64,000 bases of DNA from Diphasiastrum complanatum (GCA_029204225.1 CM055113.1:22023605-22087604), one strand, 5' to 3'. Counted from the stretch's first letter, positions 21,245 to 33,476 are shown. The notes: generated from the letters alone by a model not told the origin. Numbers and translations are program-made.

Positions 21245-22369
21245 GTTGGCTGTTATTTTTAGTAAGGGTTCCATTTATGGTGATATTTGGATGTTTGATC
21301 AAGTTCTAGCATGATTATGCATTGCATTGTTGATCAAATCTTACTAACCTTTGTTTTGTGAGTTGAGCTTGTGGATCAAAAGCATATTTCAGGTCTATTG
21401 AAGATAAGAGGCTAAAAAGAAGCTATTTTGGATTGGATCATAACACCTAATCATTTGTTGATTGTGAGGCTTGTGCATATTCAATACTAACAATGTTCTG
21501 TACAATGTATTGTTGACAATCTCCACTTCTGTGGATGAACACTCTCCTTTGTGGATGAACACTCTCCTTAAGCGGATGAACCTTCTCCTTAAGTGGATGA
21601 CAAATACTCTTTGAGTGATTTTTTATTTCTCCAAAAGGCTAAGCAAAGCTCCCACTTGGATGGAAGATCCCCTTTTGGGTGAACAGATTGTCAACAATCT
21701 TTTGCATAAATTTTGGTGTACTTTGTTGAGCATGTAAGTAACTCTCCTAATGTAATTTAATTGGAGAATTTGCTGGAAGGTTTTAACCATTATGCAAATG
21801 TGTTTTTAGGTTCTTAATAGGTTGAGGAACATTCTCATGTGAAGTGATCTTAGATCTACATCTAAACACCAAGATTTGATAGGCTAGTGAAGCTAGTCTT
21901 GTGATTCACTAAGTGTGCTCTTTCATTCACCTCTAAAGCTTGTATTTATCACTTGATGGAGTTTATAAACTTTTAGAAGTGTGGTTTATATGTGGTTTTA
22001 CAGGTTGAATCAATATCTTAGTGTGTTGATCAAGTTTGTTCAATTCTAGGTATTTTGGCAGCCTAGTCTTTTGTATTTTCTAAGAATGCAAGTAACTCTT
22101 CACACCATAACTTGATTTGGTCACTTGCTGAAAAGTTTGAGAGCTTAAGCAAGAGTGTGTTCAGGTTGGTTTGAGTTTGTAATCCATTCTTAGTGTGTGC
22201 AAAGTGTTGCATGTGTTTTCTATGCTTGGAAACCAGCCAGGTTCAAGATAGAAGTGTTTTAGGGTCCTAGATCTTCTGAGATCTCCTTATCCATCATTTG
22301 TTGAGAGGAAAGTGAGTGCTAGGTGCATTAAGACAGAGCCTAAAAGTTGAAGAATTATTATATTCATGG
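21245..22369 (+). other. Element B untranslated leader
   Basis: 1.1 kb with no open frame. A short motif (ctccttaagYggatgaa, with ctctcctttgtggatgaac) is repeated in tandem at about 21530-21610. Remainder unassigned. Confidence 0.55.
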
Positions 22370-23611
22370 CTTCCAATGGTGGGATCATGTTAGAAACTAA
22401 TGATAGGTTGAGTTCATCAAACTACTCTACCTGGAAAGTGAGAATGGAATCCTTACTTGAGTTGAATGAACTCATGGACATAGTAAGAGAGACCACCCAC
22501 AGTTCAAGAGCAACAAAGACTTGATAAGAAGGCCAAAAGGGCTCTTCATATCATGAAAATGAATGTTACCAATGAACTTCTCAAGGAAGTTGGTAAGTGT
22601 CAAAGTGCAAGTGAGGCATGGAATGCCTTGAAGCTCTTTGAATCAAAGTCCACATCTAGGGTATTGACCCTAAGGAGGCAAATATTTTCTAGTAGGCAAA
22701 GAGAGGGTGAAAGTGCTCATGCATTTGTCTTGAGGGTTAAGTCCTTAAGTGATGATCTAGCATGTACTGATGAAAACATAAAAGATGGTGAAATAGTCCA
22801 GGTTATGTTGAATGGTTTGCTAGATGAACATGCTAACCTTGTGCAAAGTTTTGCCATTCAAAGAGTCTTGCCAAGTGTGGTTGACTTGCAAGAAATCTTA
22901 TTGGCTGAAGAACATAGGTTGCAATCAAAGCTTGATGGTGCATCCTTGCAAGGTGGAGGTGAAGAGGCTTTCTTCACAAAAGGCAAAATCAAAGGCACAG
23001 GTAAAGGCAAAGGGAAATGGTCCAAAGGTGGTAACTTGGATCATGATGATCACTCTTCCTCCTCCTCTTCTACTTCTTTTAGAAAGAAAGACAAGTCAAA
23101 GTTCAAGTGCTTTTATTGTGGGATAAAAGCTCATTTTGCAAATGAATGTCATAAGAAGCAAAGTAATGAAGGTAGCAAGCAAAACAACTTTTGTACTTCT
23201 AATGAGGATCTAGATTCTTGTGATTCTCTCATGATGTGTTCTTCAAGTCTAATGTCAAGTAGAAGTGACAAGGATTCATGGTGGATAGATAGTGGATCTA
23301 GTTCACACATGACCAGTCACAAGGAGTTCTTTACTTCTTTGATCTCTTATGTTGGAACCAAGAAAGTCGTTCACATGCCAAATGGTGGTGAGTGTATGAT
23401 CAAAGGTATTGGCTCAATTCCTATTTGCCTTTCTACTAATAGGAATGTAAGGCCTGATGGTGTTCTTTACATTCCTTTACTTTCAAGGAATTTGCTAAGT
23501 GTTGGTCAAATGTTAAAAAAAGGGTACAAGACAAAGTTTGTTGGGGATGTTTGCTTCATTACTAAGGGAGATGTCTTGATTGCTAAGGGCAGTAGACAAG
23601 GTAGACTTTAA
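22370..23611 (+). pseudogene. Element B Gag-protease
   Basis: The family-typical Gag start is at 22370 (NDRLSSSNYSTWKVRMESLL). It meets a stop near 22524, so a frame change separates it from the 352-codon frame at 22553-23611. The latter carries the capsid region (SEAWNALKLFESKSTS), a Lys/Gly tract, the zinc knuckle CFYCGIKAHFANEC, and the protease with WWIDSGSSSHMTSHKEFF, then VLYIPLLSRNLLSVGQML. It ends with a stop shortly after protease, where GAG-preIN would begin. One frameshift apart, the domain is well preserved. Confidence 0.87.
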
Positions 23612-23650
23612 AATCTTGATGCATTTGTTATATCTAACAAGAGGAATGAG

Positions 23651-24676
23651 ATGGATGTTGGTGGTTCTCTCAACTTTCAAAAGTCAATCCCTAGCATCAA
23701 TAAGATTGGTAGATCTTATGCAAAGTCTAAAGAACTTTCTTATGCTAGATCTAGGTTGAGATCTAATGAGCTTCTTGGAGATAATTATTGTTGTGCTAAC
23801 TTGGCAACTTTTGGTGAATCTATGATCAATGTTTTGGATCCATTGGATCTTGAAGATGGACTAGTGCTACCTACTAGTCAAATGGAGTCATGTGGTGCTA
23901 AATTAGTATCATGTTTGAACTCTTCTACTCATAGATTTCCAAGTCTTGGTGGCTCTTCAATGGAACTACATGGAAAGTGCAAAAATGAAAAAGGTAAGAA
24001 GAGAGCTAACTTCATCAATGGAGGTGATGAAAACGCTTCGTTGGAAATGGTTGTTGCTAATGACTTATTTACTCGTTTGGAAAGAGATGGTGCTTTGAGA
24101 ATGATTGAAGAAAAAGTTTCTTTTGTATTTTTATGTGATGAGTCCAAAAAAATCATTTGTGAAACAAGTGGTGTCACATGTATTCATAAAGAAAGTAGAT
24201 CAAAAGGTTCTATCGTGAGACTTGGTGAGGAAGATCTCAAGTCAAAAGGGAGAGATAAATGTGAAGTGTTCAAAGTAGGATGTACTTTGAATGATGCTTT
24301 TGTGAATGATAATGAGGGTTCATTATCATTACCTATGTCATTGATTAGAAGTCCAAGTTTGACAAGAAAAAGTACTTCAATCATTCTTATGTTGAAGGAA
24401 CTATGTATTCTTTTCATGGCTTCTAATGTTCGAGATTCTTCCATTTCTTATGATGCAACTATCAAGAGGGAGACTGCTAACTTTTGTGGTGTGATCATTA
24501 AGAGGGAGTCTTGTGAAGGAAAGGGCAAAGGAAGAGTGACTCTTGAGAAGATTCAAGGCATGGATCTTACATCTCTTCATCAACTCAAAGGTTGCTATGA
24601 TTGTGGTGGAGTGTTCATGCATGATCAAGATGGCAAAAGGTTGGATGAAGAAGACTACATGGAGCAACTCAAGTGA
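23651..24676 (+). CDS. Element B ORF2: unknown 341-residue protein
   Basis: Unrecognised. A long uninterrupted frame occupies the place of integrase-RT. It is rich in Ser, Lys and Glu, with no RT, integrase or RNase H motif. Notable points are DPLDLEDGLVLP (~residue 64) and GGSSMELHGK (~100), both echoed in ORF4, a basic patch (KNEKGKKRANF), and a C-terminal CYDCGGVFMHDQDGKRLDEE. The C-x-x-C alone is too little to call a zinc site. Frame length argues for recent coding function or recent capture. The start is the first ATG after the gag-protease stop. Confidence 0.6.
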   Translation: MDVGGSLNFQKSIPSINKIGRSYAKSKELSYARSRLRSNELLGDNYCCANLATFGESMINVLDPLDLEDGLVLPTSQMESCGAKLVSCLNSSTHRFPSLGGSSMELHGKCKNEKGKKRANFINGGDENASLEMVVANDLFTRLERDGALRMIEEKVSFVFLCDESKKIICETSGVTCIHKESRSKGSIVRLGEEDLKSKGRDKCEVFKVGCTLNDAFVNDNEGSLSLPMSLIRSPSLTRKSTSIILMLKELCILFMASNVRDSSISYDATIKRETANFCGVIIKRESCEGKGKGRVTLEKIQGMDLTSLHQLKGCYDCGGVFMHDQDGKRLDEEDYMEQLK

Positions 24677-24976
24677 CGATTTTTCCAAGGCAAGGAAGAT
24701 CTCATTGGTGAGATCATTGAGGTTTGATTTGAGCTCAAATGGGCTGGTTTGACTAGGTTTGATACTCAACTTCATCTACTCTACTTCATGTTGGATAGAA
24801 TTGTAGAAATCTATCTTTTGGTTTATGATGGTGACATTGTTTTCACTAACTATAGTGAAAGGTTGAAATCAAGCAATGATGAGATCTTGTGGGATGTTAA
24901 TCATGTGTTTGAGAGGGAGTATCTTTAGAGGTTCAGATCTGAAGATGTTTATAAATGCAAAGTCCTTGATGTTTTA

Positions 24977-25779
24977 TTGGAAGATCAAGATGTTGATCTT
25001 GAATTGCTTCATCAACACCAAGAGGCAAGTAGCAATTGGAAGCTAGTCAAAAGCATCAAAGGGGAGCCACATGGGCAAAGCATTTTGGATCTGTTTTTAC
25101 AGGTTCTTGAAGGTTCAAGTAAGGTTCTTGGAGCAGCAAGGAAGTGTCCTTTTACTCTACCTTATTTGTTTAATCTCATGTATGAACATTGTCATGTCAA
25201 TGTGTTGGATTGTCAAAATTCAATGAAACTAGTTCCATAGTTTTGCATCCTTTGGATCTTGGAGATGGAATAGTTATCATTGTTGGCTCTTATGATAAAG
25301 TACATGCATTCATTCAAATCTTGAAAGATATTGAAGTGGTCAATATGTTTACTTTTGAGCAAAGTTCAAGATCTAGCATCCTAGTGTTGGCAAATTGGCA
25401 AATTGTTGACAATGTAGGATCAAGGGTTGTATGCAAATCTTGTGGAGATACTTCAAGTATTTCAAGTTCAGGTTTTGCTCATTCAAATGGAGAAGAGAAC
25501 ACATCATTTTGGCATTCATTCACTCAAGGGCTTTCATGTATTGGAGATCTACAAAGGCAAGGTGGTGATGGAGGTTCATTCATGGAGATACATGGTGCAT
25601 TCACTATGGGCATAGTGGAATGTGGAGGAGGCATGCAAACACTTGTTGGTTACTTTCACTTACAACTTGTTTGCTGCTGTTTTATAGAGAATTCAAAGGT
25701 GGTTACATTGAGGAATCCTTTGCATTATGATTCTATGTTCTTTTACATGTATCTTGTTCACCATTCTATGTACAATTGA
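24977..25779 (+). CDS. Element B ORF3/ORF4: unknown coding region with modules echoing ORF2
   Basis: Two overlapping frames: 24977-25240 (87 codons, acidic start MEDQDVDLELLHQHQEASS) and 25189-25779 (196 codons). The second holds LHPLDLGDGIVIIVG and GGSFMEIHGA, matching the order of two blocks in ORF2 at both protein and DNA level. It also holds a C-K-S-C pair and ends ~170 bases before the 3' LTR. Readable coding between 24680 and 24977 (LLYFMLDRIVEIYLLVYDGD) suggests ORF2-ORF4 were once longer or continuous. Function unknown. Confidence 0.5.
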
Positions 25780-25951
25780 TGTAAGAAATAGTGAAGCATT
25801 ATATATGGACACTATTATCCATATCAATATGTTGTACTTCATATTGTACATATTAGAACACTTGAGAAGAGATCTATTATCATGATGGAGACCATTCTTA
25901 GGCTAGAGCAAAGTAGTGTTGTAAAACTAGCAAGTTAAGTTGAAGAGGGAG

Positions 25952-26605
25952 TGTGAAAATTGTCAACATTTACTAGCTAGTTTGAGGCCTAAATTGGCAA
26001 TTTTTGTACATAGTTTTGGATCTAACATTTCACACATGTAAAAGAGGCCTAGATACTTTTATTTTACTATATATTTCATGTTGAAGAAGTCTCAAACTTC
26101 AGGACCTTCGAAATGACACCAAAATCATGTTATTTGGACATATAGGCCAAAATTGGCTATTTTTAGGCTACTGGTGCCCTAAATTTGGGTCCTAAGTTCT
26201 AGAGAGAGGAGAGAGAGTCATCTCTCCCACCTATATTAGGCTGAAATTCGTGGATAACAGGTTGGAGAAACTTATTGTATTGTTGAGAGAGATCAATAGA
26301 TCATTGTCACAGTTTCTTCCTCCATTGAGAGCATTGCTTTGTGTATTGTCTTCAAGCTTTTGTGTATGATCTTAAGAGGTTTCCAAAAGTGGTAGGTTGC
26401 TGTTGGGGCTGGTATGCTATTGTTTTTGGCTGCCATCAGTACCTTTTATTAGTTTCTTTTGTCTCTTGAATGCTTTGTCAAGTTCATGTGTATCAAAGGT
26501 AGCATTAGGATGCTTTGCCATTTCTAGCTTTTGTAGCTTGTTGTGCAAAGATCTTAGCCAAGTATTTTGGGAGTTTGGATCCATTCAAGATCCATTTTTC
26601 TCACA
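25952..26605 (+). repeat. Element B 3' LTR
   Basis: Partner of 20575-21230. Its copy of the CACGTG palindrome has decayed to TTCACACATGTAAA. It is followed by R1 sequence (agctttcag). Confidence 0.9.
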
Positions 26606-26704
26606 AGCTTTCAGTTGGTTATGTCTGATGTAAGTCAGACTGCTTGCTTGGAATGGATGTCACTCGTTTGTAACGAAGCTTCGAGTTGGTTAAGTTTGAT
26701 GTAT

Positions 26705-27181
26705 AGTTAGAAATCAGAGTTAATCTGATATACATTCTATGTAAGCTCTAAATGTGATGATGTAATTATTGTACAGTTTATTTGGTTTACTATATATGGT
26801 TGTGATCGGGACGTGACCCGTTAGGATATATTGATCGGGCACTGATCTCGTAGATGGCTACTTGGTTTAGCCGGGTAGCCACACGTAGGAAGAAGTTAGC
26901 CTGTACAATGATTTTGAGTTCATTATGCTATACTCAGGGGCATGTCCTGGGTTTGTTAGTATATGTGGCCATATTGGGCCTAAATCTAGTTTGGCAGGTG
27001 GTAGGCCAGTTTAGTGATACCTGTTGAGCCCATGCAAAGTTGGGGCTTTGCTATATGTACAATGTTTCTTCATAATAGACTCAACTTTTGTTGTGCCATC
27101 TTTGAGAGCTTGTGAGAAGTGGCTATGGTGATTGTGTGATGTGATCTGCATACTGCACGAGATCCTAACAGAATTTTGACT
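26705..27181 (+). repeat. L3 5' LTR
   Basis: Begins AGTTAGAAATCAGAG and ends AATTTTGACT just before the PBS, so like C2 it opens with AG rather than TG. It matches 38509-38946 over most of its length. Confidence 0.8.
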
Positions 27182-27195
27182 TGGTATCAGAGCTA
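27182..27195 (+). promoter_or_regulatory. L3 primer-binding site (tRNA-iMet type)
   Basis: TGGTATCAGAGCTA directly follows the LTR end. Confidence 0.85.
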
Positions 27196-29754
27196 CAGGG
27201 TGTAGCAGGTATGCACGATTCAGTGGAGCTATGGGATAGCATCTTTCACCAGGAGAAATCGCACTCAGAGCGTATCAGGAGAGAGGACTCCATACATGGT
27301 ATAGGTAGTCCGGATGGCAGAAGACAGCAAAGTTCCTTCGATCGGAGCTTCGGGGAAGATCAGAACAATCGTCGTAGATGGATTCCGGGTAGAATTTACA
27401 AAAAATCTTGCAGTTTCGATGATTTCGGGGAGATCATCGATGATGGCTAAGTAATTGACTGTGTAGGCAGCTGGTTGAAGTAATTGGATTTGCAGGAGAG
27501 CTGTAAAGAACAGTGTTACACAGCCAAGGCAGCTTATAGGGTGTAATTGGGTGAAAATTTCAAAAAAATTTGGTTTCGTGGGGTGTTGACGGTTTGGTGA
27601 GAAAATCAGCCTATTTGGAGTCAATACTGCACCAATTTCAGAGCCATAAATCGCCTCACAGATGCCTTGAGATAGGGCAACCTCAGCTAGGCAGGTAGCT
27701 GCAAGAAGAATCTCAGGAAAAGCATGAGAAATGCCCAAGAAATCTCTCTTAGTTATTGAGCTAGGGTTTATAGCCTGGAAATTGGTGGATATCTCTCTAT
27801 AGAAACAGAATTCGAAGCTGTAAAGGCTTATAGCTGAGCCTCTTGGTGCTGCCAAGGAGTGTCTAAGTGGCCATGGTGAGCCATGATGCATGAGAAGAGC
27901 AGTTTACCCTTGAAGCTATGGAGCTTTCTGATAGCAAGGGTTTCAGATCAAAAATCCTGAAATCTCTCTCATTAGGCAATGCTTTTGGAAGCTGTTAATG
28001 GCTGAAGTAGGACGTTTTGGCAGTGCAACCTAGGCTGCCAGAGGCCGTGGGCTGCCATAGATCAAAGGAGGAGCTGGATCGATCCAAAGAGAGCGTAGAA
28101 ACCACCATAGCTTGAAAGCTAAGAAGGAAGAGAGATGAATAGCCACGAGGAGGCTGTCGCGCACGTGGAGATGAGCCAGCACATAGTGTGCTGAGGGTTG
28201 ACGCGGCTGAAAGAAATTAGTTTGGAGCGCGAAATCGTGTGTAGCTGCAGGATCAAACATCTCATAAATCAATGGTTGTGATTCAAAGCTTGGAGAGCTA
28301 TGTAGGCCATTGGATTTGAATTAGTCATTGGATATGGCTGAAGGGAGCTTTGAAAGGGCCTAATGGAGTTGAAAGGCAAATTGGGCTTTCGCTTCATTAA
28401 AAATTTTCAATTTGAAATGCTAAAAGAGACCCGAAGGGCAGAAAATGCTCTTTCTTCATTAAAAAATTTCAAAATGAAAATCCAGTTCATTTTTTGCAAG
28501 GAAAATAGTTTTGTGGTTAACTATAGCTAGAGGGCACCTTTTTTGGCCATCCTTGGGCCAAAATGACCCCTGAAACTGGCTGCTCAGAGCCAGCGGACAG
28601 AGCGACGTCATAGAGCAAGGAGAAACACATTTTGGGGAGTTTTCGTCACCATTCTATTGAGCAGAGTGCGGGTGACCTAGTGATGGGCTACATTCGCCAT
28701 CTGGGTACTGTAGGGCCAAATTTGGGGCAATTTTTGGCTGGTAAAGCCTACTACAGGGCGTTACAATGAGGCATTACCACTTCTGAATCATTATTACTTA
28801 TTTCTGACAAGGTAATAGGGTGTTTGGAGGCGGTAAATGCAATATGGGGCCGAATGGTAGCGAAATTGTATGGAGAAAGCTAGTATTGGCGACGGAAGTG
28901 CAGTTTGGCGGCGTGACTACTCATCATTGGCGACAATTTTGAGAGGGCAAGCAGTCACATGTGAGAGGTAGGCATGGTATGCTGGTTACAAGTGAAAAAT
29001 TCTTGTGATCAGGTACAACTCTTGGGGTTCGAACCAACCAATGTCAAGTGGCGTTTTGGGAGAACGCTCTCACAGGTATGATCGGCAATGGCATTGTCGA
29101 GTTAGGTGATCGCTGCATTGGCACACGCATCTGTCGCATGGAAATTTCTCGTTTGGAGAGAAATATGGGCTAGCTTGGAGGTACACACATATTGGTGGTC
29201 ACAGGTGATGGAAATGTGAGGTGGTGCCAGTTGGAAGCCATTGGGCAAGGTAGCAGACTTGCATTGGACGAGCTGTGTGTGGGACACGCAGAGGATGAAG
29301 AACGGGTCAATAATCACACTTTGGATGCTCTTGGCGAGTGATGAATGTGATGATTTTGCTGTTTTGTAGTCAGTAAGTCAATTTTTTATCAAGCCATTGT
29401 AGTTGTGGAGCAGTGTATCAGGCTTGTCATCGAGGAGATACACTTTAACTGCCAGTTTGGGCAAGTCAAGTCAATTTGCCATATCAAGATTGCATCAGGG
29501 ATGCAGATTCCAGCGATGACATGGTGTAGATCGTTTGGTTTGGGCCATAGAAGATCTCACAGGTTCACTTGGAGGGATATTGGCATGCACAGTCATGTGA
29601 GGGACTTGATGGTGGCTTTGGAGATCACATCTCAGTGTATTCTCAGGGAGTGGTTTGGAACCATTCACAGGAGCAGCTTGGAGCTAGCTTGGGGGAATAC
29701 AAGTGGGGCACTACAGGGTAGATGCTCAGATCTTTGTGATCAAGGATGGCATTG
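27196..29754 (+). other. L3 internal region, left part (non-coding)
   Basis: 2.5 kb with only short shadow frames. The 208-codon minus frame at 27265-27891 has no family motif and no coding character I trust. No tandem repeat stands out. Confidence 0.5.
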
Positions 29755-30972
29755 TGTTGTAAAGTTACCTTTACAAGCTTTACTTCCGGCGCCATCGGCG
29801 CCAGCTATGTCCCCGGCGCCAGCAGCGCCCCTGCTGCTCCCGGCGCCACTGTGACCAGAATCCAGCCGGCGCCAAGTTCCTATGGCTGAAAATCTTTGAT
29901 CGGTTCTAGCGAAGTCCAGAGAGCTCAGATCGATGTGCAATCACCTCACACGATCTAGGCATGATTAAAGGAAGCCTGGGGATCAATAAAATCTAGAGAG
30001 AGAAAATGACTTTCTAGAAAGAGAAAATTCTAGAGAGAGAAAAACGTGCTTTACCAGCTTGGGTAGAGTGCTTGGTATGAGGGGGGGTGCCGAATCACAC
30101 CAATACTATAGGGGAGTGCGGGTTGCGACTCAGGACGAGCTCCAACCAAGTCTCAGCCTCCCTTGCTGGAATGTTGTCATGGCTCTCGCCTTGGCATGCT
30201 AGCGCCCCGGAGACTAGGGTCGGTCACACACTTGAAATGTAACCTTCTCAGATTTATCAATAAAGTGGGATTTTCCTCAAACTGACTCTGATTACCTTCT
30301 GGGTTTCAGTGTTCGGTAAAAGCGCCAGTTGTAAGGCCGCTTTCAAAATTTTTAACTTGGCACATAGCTGAGGGTCGTATCCCGGGACGCCAGCGGCATG
30401 CCGTCGGGATTATTCGGTCCGTGGCGCCAGCGGTATGCTGTCAGGACCATTTGGTCCAGGAACTGGTTGTTTCCATATCTGTCGCGGCTTGTGGTTCTGA
30501 GTGTTCCTTGCATGAACGTGAATGGGTTAAGCTCTTGGGGAACGGGCTCTAACCTGTCGGCTGAGTTGGATGGCTTGCTTGGGTGGATGTTACCTGTTTA
30601 TGGCTGTCCAGTCTGGCGTGGCGCCAGGTTGGCTTCCAGCGCTCGTGACGAAGCTTTCAGTTGGTTAAGTCTGATGTAAGTCAGACCGCTTGCTTGGAAT
30701 AAATGTTACTCGTTTGTAACGAAGCTTCGAGTTGGTTAAGTTTGATGTATGTCGGGCGGCTTGCTTGGAGGGAAGTCACCCACGTCGGGACCCCCGATCT
30801 GGCATGGCGCCAGGTTGGATCTCAATGTTGGTTTGCGGAACTTCAAGTTGGTTAAGTCTGATCGTTGTTGGCGAGTTGGCTGCTTGTATGTCAAGTGGGT
30901 TTGGATGGCAATAGTTGAAGGCTGGGAAGCTAAGTCGTGGTTCCCGGCTCCCTTTGGGATGCCTGCGCTACA
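29755..30972 (+). repeat. Solo R LTR (R2)
   Basis: 1,218-bp LTR beginning TGTTGTAAAG and ending GCGCTACA, flanked by a perfect 5-bp duplication cattg (29750-29754 and 30973-30977). No PBS or internal DNA adjoins it, so it is a solo LTR left by LTR-LTR recombination. It lacks the extra GGCGCC-rich unit found in the other R copies. ORFs within it are not genes. Confidence 0.9.
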
Positions 30973-30977
30973 CATTG

Positions 30978-32226
30978 GGATACCTGGTAGGGATAGCACT
31001 ACAGGATGACATGGGATGATCATCAAGGGGCAGCTATTTCATATTGGACTTGAGTCATTGGCATGGACAGGACTTATAGGTGGGATTCATGATGGAATCG
31101 GAAAGCTGCAAACGCAAATGGACAGAGCATGAAGCTTTGTGAGCCAGCTCTAGGTTGGAGAGCTGATGGAGATCGCACGGGGTGTGATCGGAGGGCAAAC
31201 ACTATGATGGGTGTTTTGCTAGCGATCTACTGTAGGAGACACTGATGGCGAGGACTTCATGGTGTTTTCATTTGGGAATACAGGTTGGCATTACAGCAAG
31301 GGGCCAGTTTTGAACATTGGCATCGATGGGGAGACATCTATCATCACAGGCGTGGATAAGCTATCTATAGCTTTCATGCATTTGGCTGTATTTGCAGGAG
31401 TCTAGGCTTGGCACAAGTGTTGGAATTTCCATGGTGCAGGTTCTCAGGTGGTGAGATCATGGATAAGCCTAGAGGGAGTCACTTAGAGCCATATACCTCA
31501 GTACGATCAGGGAGACAGTAGTCTCGGGATCTCGTGAGTGGCGACTTAGGGATATGCTTGCGTTGGCATGGTGTCGAGTGGCACATAGCCAGGGAGAGTG
31601 AGCAGATGCTAGGAGCCAGGTGGAGCAGGTGATGCTTTGGAGTTCGACTTGTCTAGCAGGATGGTGAGCAGGATCAAAGACATCAAGTGAGCATAGTATG
31701 TGGATGACAAATCCATTGATGTGGCACTCAGGGAGATGCTACAGTTGCTCATGTATGATATGTCATTTGATGTATGGACGATGTTCTTCAGTTGGTGCAT
31801 CGTGTGGTGACCTAGGGACGGGTCATGCCTACTTGGAGGTAGGTGGCATGGAGTTTACCCGGTGTGGTACATATTCTGAGGGCATGGAGAGCATTACAAG
31901 GTGATGTGGATCCAGCATGCCCATGGTTGTGAGCTAGCAGGGATGGAGATGGTTGCTCAGGGAGTGACAACTGATACTTTGGCGAGTGATCAGGTGAGCT
32001 GCATGGTTATATGCACAATGGTTTCCAGGTTGGCGTCACATGTTGTTTCTATCCATCATTATTTGGTAAGCAGGATATAACTTTTGGTTAGATCCAGTTG
32101 GAGTCTAGTTGCACTACACGTGGACAGATTCTTGGGGAGCTATCAGCAAGCAATGGATACTTGGTGATCAGATGGTACAGGGTATAGGGTTCTGGAGCTA
32201 TCCTACCTGATATGCTATGGATCGTG
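30978..32226 (+). other. L3 internal region, middle part
   Basis: 1.25 kb between the two R insertions with no recognisable coding or repeat structure. Confidence 0.5.
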
Positions 32227-33476
32227 TGTTGTAAAGCTACCTTTACAAGCTTTACTTCCGGCGCCATCGGCGCCAGCTATGTCCCCGGCGCCAGCAGCGC
32301 CCCTGCTGCTCCCGGCGCCAACGGCGCTGGCGCCGCTCCCGGCGCCACTGTGACCAGAATCCAGCCGGCGCCAAGTTCCTATGGCTGAAAATCTTTGATC
32401 GGTTCTAGCGAAGTCCAGAGAGCTCAGATCGATGTGCAATCACCTCACACGATCTAGGCATGATTAAAGGAAGCCTGGGGATCAATAAAATCTAGAGAGA
32501 GAAAATGACTTTCTAGAAAGAGAAAATCCTAGAGAGAGAAAAAACGTGCTTTACCAGCTTGGGTAGAGTGCTTGTTATGAGGGGGGGTGCCGAATCACAC
32601 CAATACTATAGGGGAGTGCGGGTTGCGACTCAGGGCGAGCTCCAACCAAGTCTCAGCCTCCCTTGCTGGAATGTTGTCATGGCTCTCGCCTTGGCATGCT
32701 AGCGCCCCGGAGACTAGGGTCGGTCACACACTTGAAATGTAACCTTCTCAGATTTATCAATAAAGTGGGATTTTCCTCAAACTGACTCTGATTACCTTCT
32801 GGGTTTCAGTGTTCGGTAAAAGCGCCAGTTGTAAGGCCGCTTTCAAAATTTTTAACTTGGCACATAGCTGAGGGTCGTATCCCGGGACGCCAACGGTATG
32901 CCGTCGGGACCATTCGGTCCGTGGCGCCAGCGGTATGCTGTCGGGACCATTTGGTCCAGGAACTGGTTGTTTCCATATCTGTCGCGGCTTGTGGTTCTGA
33001 GTGTGCCTTGCATGAACGTGAATGGGTTAAGCTCTTGGGGAACGGGCTCTAACTTGTCGGCTGAGTTGGATGGCTTGCTTGGGTGGATGTTACCTGTTTA
33101 TGGCTGGCTGTCCAGTCTGGCGAGGCGCCAGGTTGGCTTCCAGCGCTCGTGACGAAGCTTTCAGTTGGTTAAGTCTGATGTAAGTCAGACCGCTTGCTTG
33201 GAATGGATGTTACTCGTTTGTAACGAAGCTTCGAGTTGGTTAAGTTTGATGTATGTCGGGCGGCTTGCTTGGAGGGAAGTCACCCACATCGGGACCCACG
33301 ATCTGGCATGGCGCCGGGTTGGATCTCAATGTTGGTCCTCGGAACTTCAAGTTGGTTAAGTCTGATCGTTGTTGGCGAGTTGGCTGCTTGTATGTCAAGT
33401 GGGTTCGGATGGCAAGAGTTGAAGGCTGGGAAGCTAAGTCGTGGTTCCCGGCTCCCTTTGGGATGCCTGCGCTACA
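32227..33476 (+). repeat. R element 5' LTR with internal subrepeats
   Basis: TGTTGTAAAG...GCGCTACA. Three kinds of structure are visible. (1) A GC-rich block at ~32260-32375 holds seven GGCGCC palindromes. (2) Two ~38-bp repeats at ~32890-32960 share gcggtatgcYgtcgggacca. (3) Three diverged copies of a ~70-bp unit containing agttggttaagtYtgat lie at ~33154, 33224 and 33340. AATAAA at ~32758 may be the polyadenylation signal. Confidence 0.9.

Larger units (their letters stand above)
20575..26605 (+). mobile_element. Element B: copia gag-protease with pol replaced by unknown ORFs
   Basis: 6.0-kb LTR element inserted in R1. LTRs are 20575-21230 and 25952-26605 (TGTGAAAATTGTC...TCACA), PBS at 21231-21244, and a purine tract (TTGAAGAGGGAG) just before the 3' LTR. 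The flanking duplication is short (agc, 3 bp, readable as 4). gag and protease are copia type. Between protease and 3' LTR there is no integrase, RT or RNase H; instead ~2.3 kb holds unrecognised open frames. It must depend on another element for mobility. Confidence 0.88.
20093..26704 (+). repeat. R-family LTR fragment R1, split by element B
   Basis: 20093-20574 and 26606-26704 match consecutive parts of the R LTRs at 29755, 32227 and 36066. The uninterrupted site acgaagctttcag is seen in those copies. The first ~420 bases of a normal R LTR are absent, and other sequence (the G-box/TATA region) precedes it. The right end is cut at 26704 by insertion of L3 in the middle of tttgatgtatgtcggg. 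Confidence 0.82.

Noticed and set aside
27265-27891. 208-codon minus ORF in L3
   Set aside because: No family motif and no conserved start context; probably chance in a GC-balanced leader.
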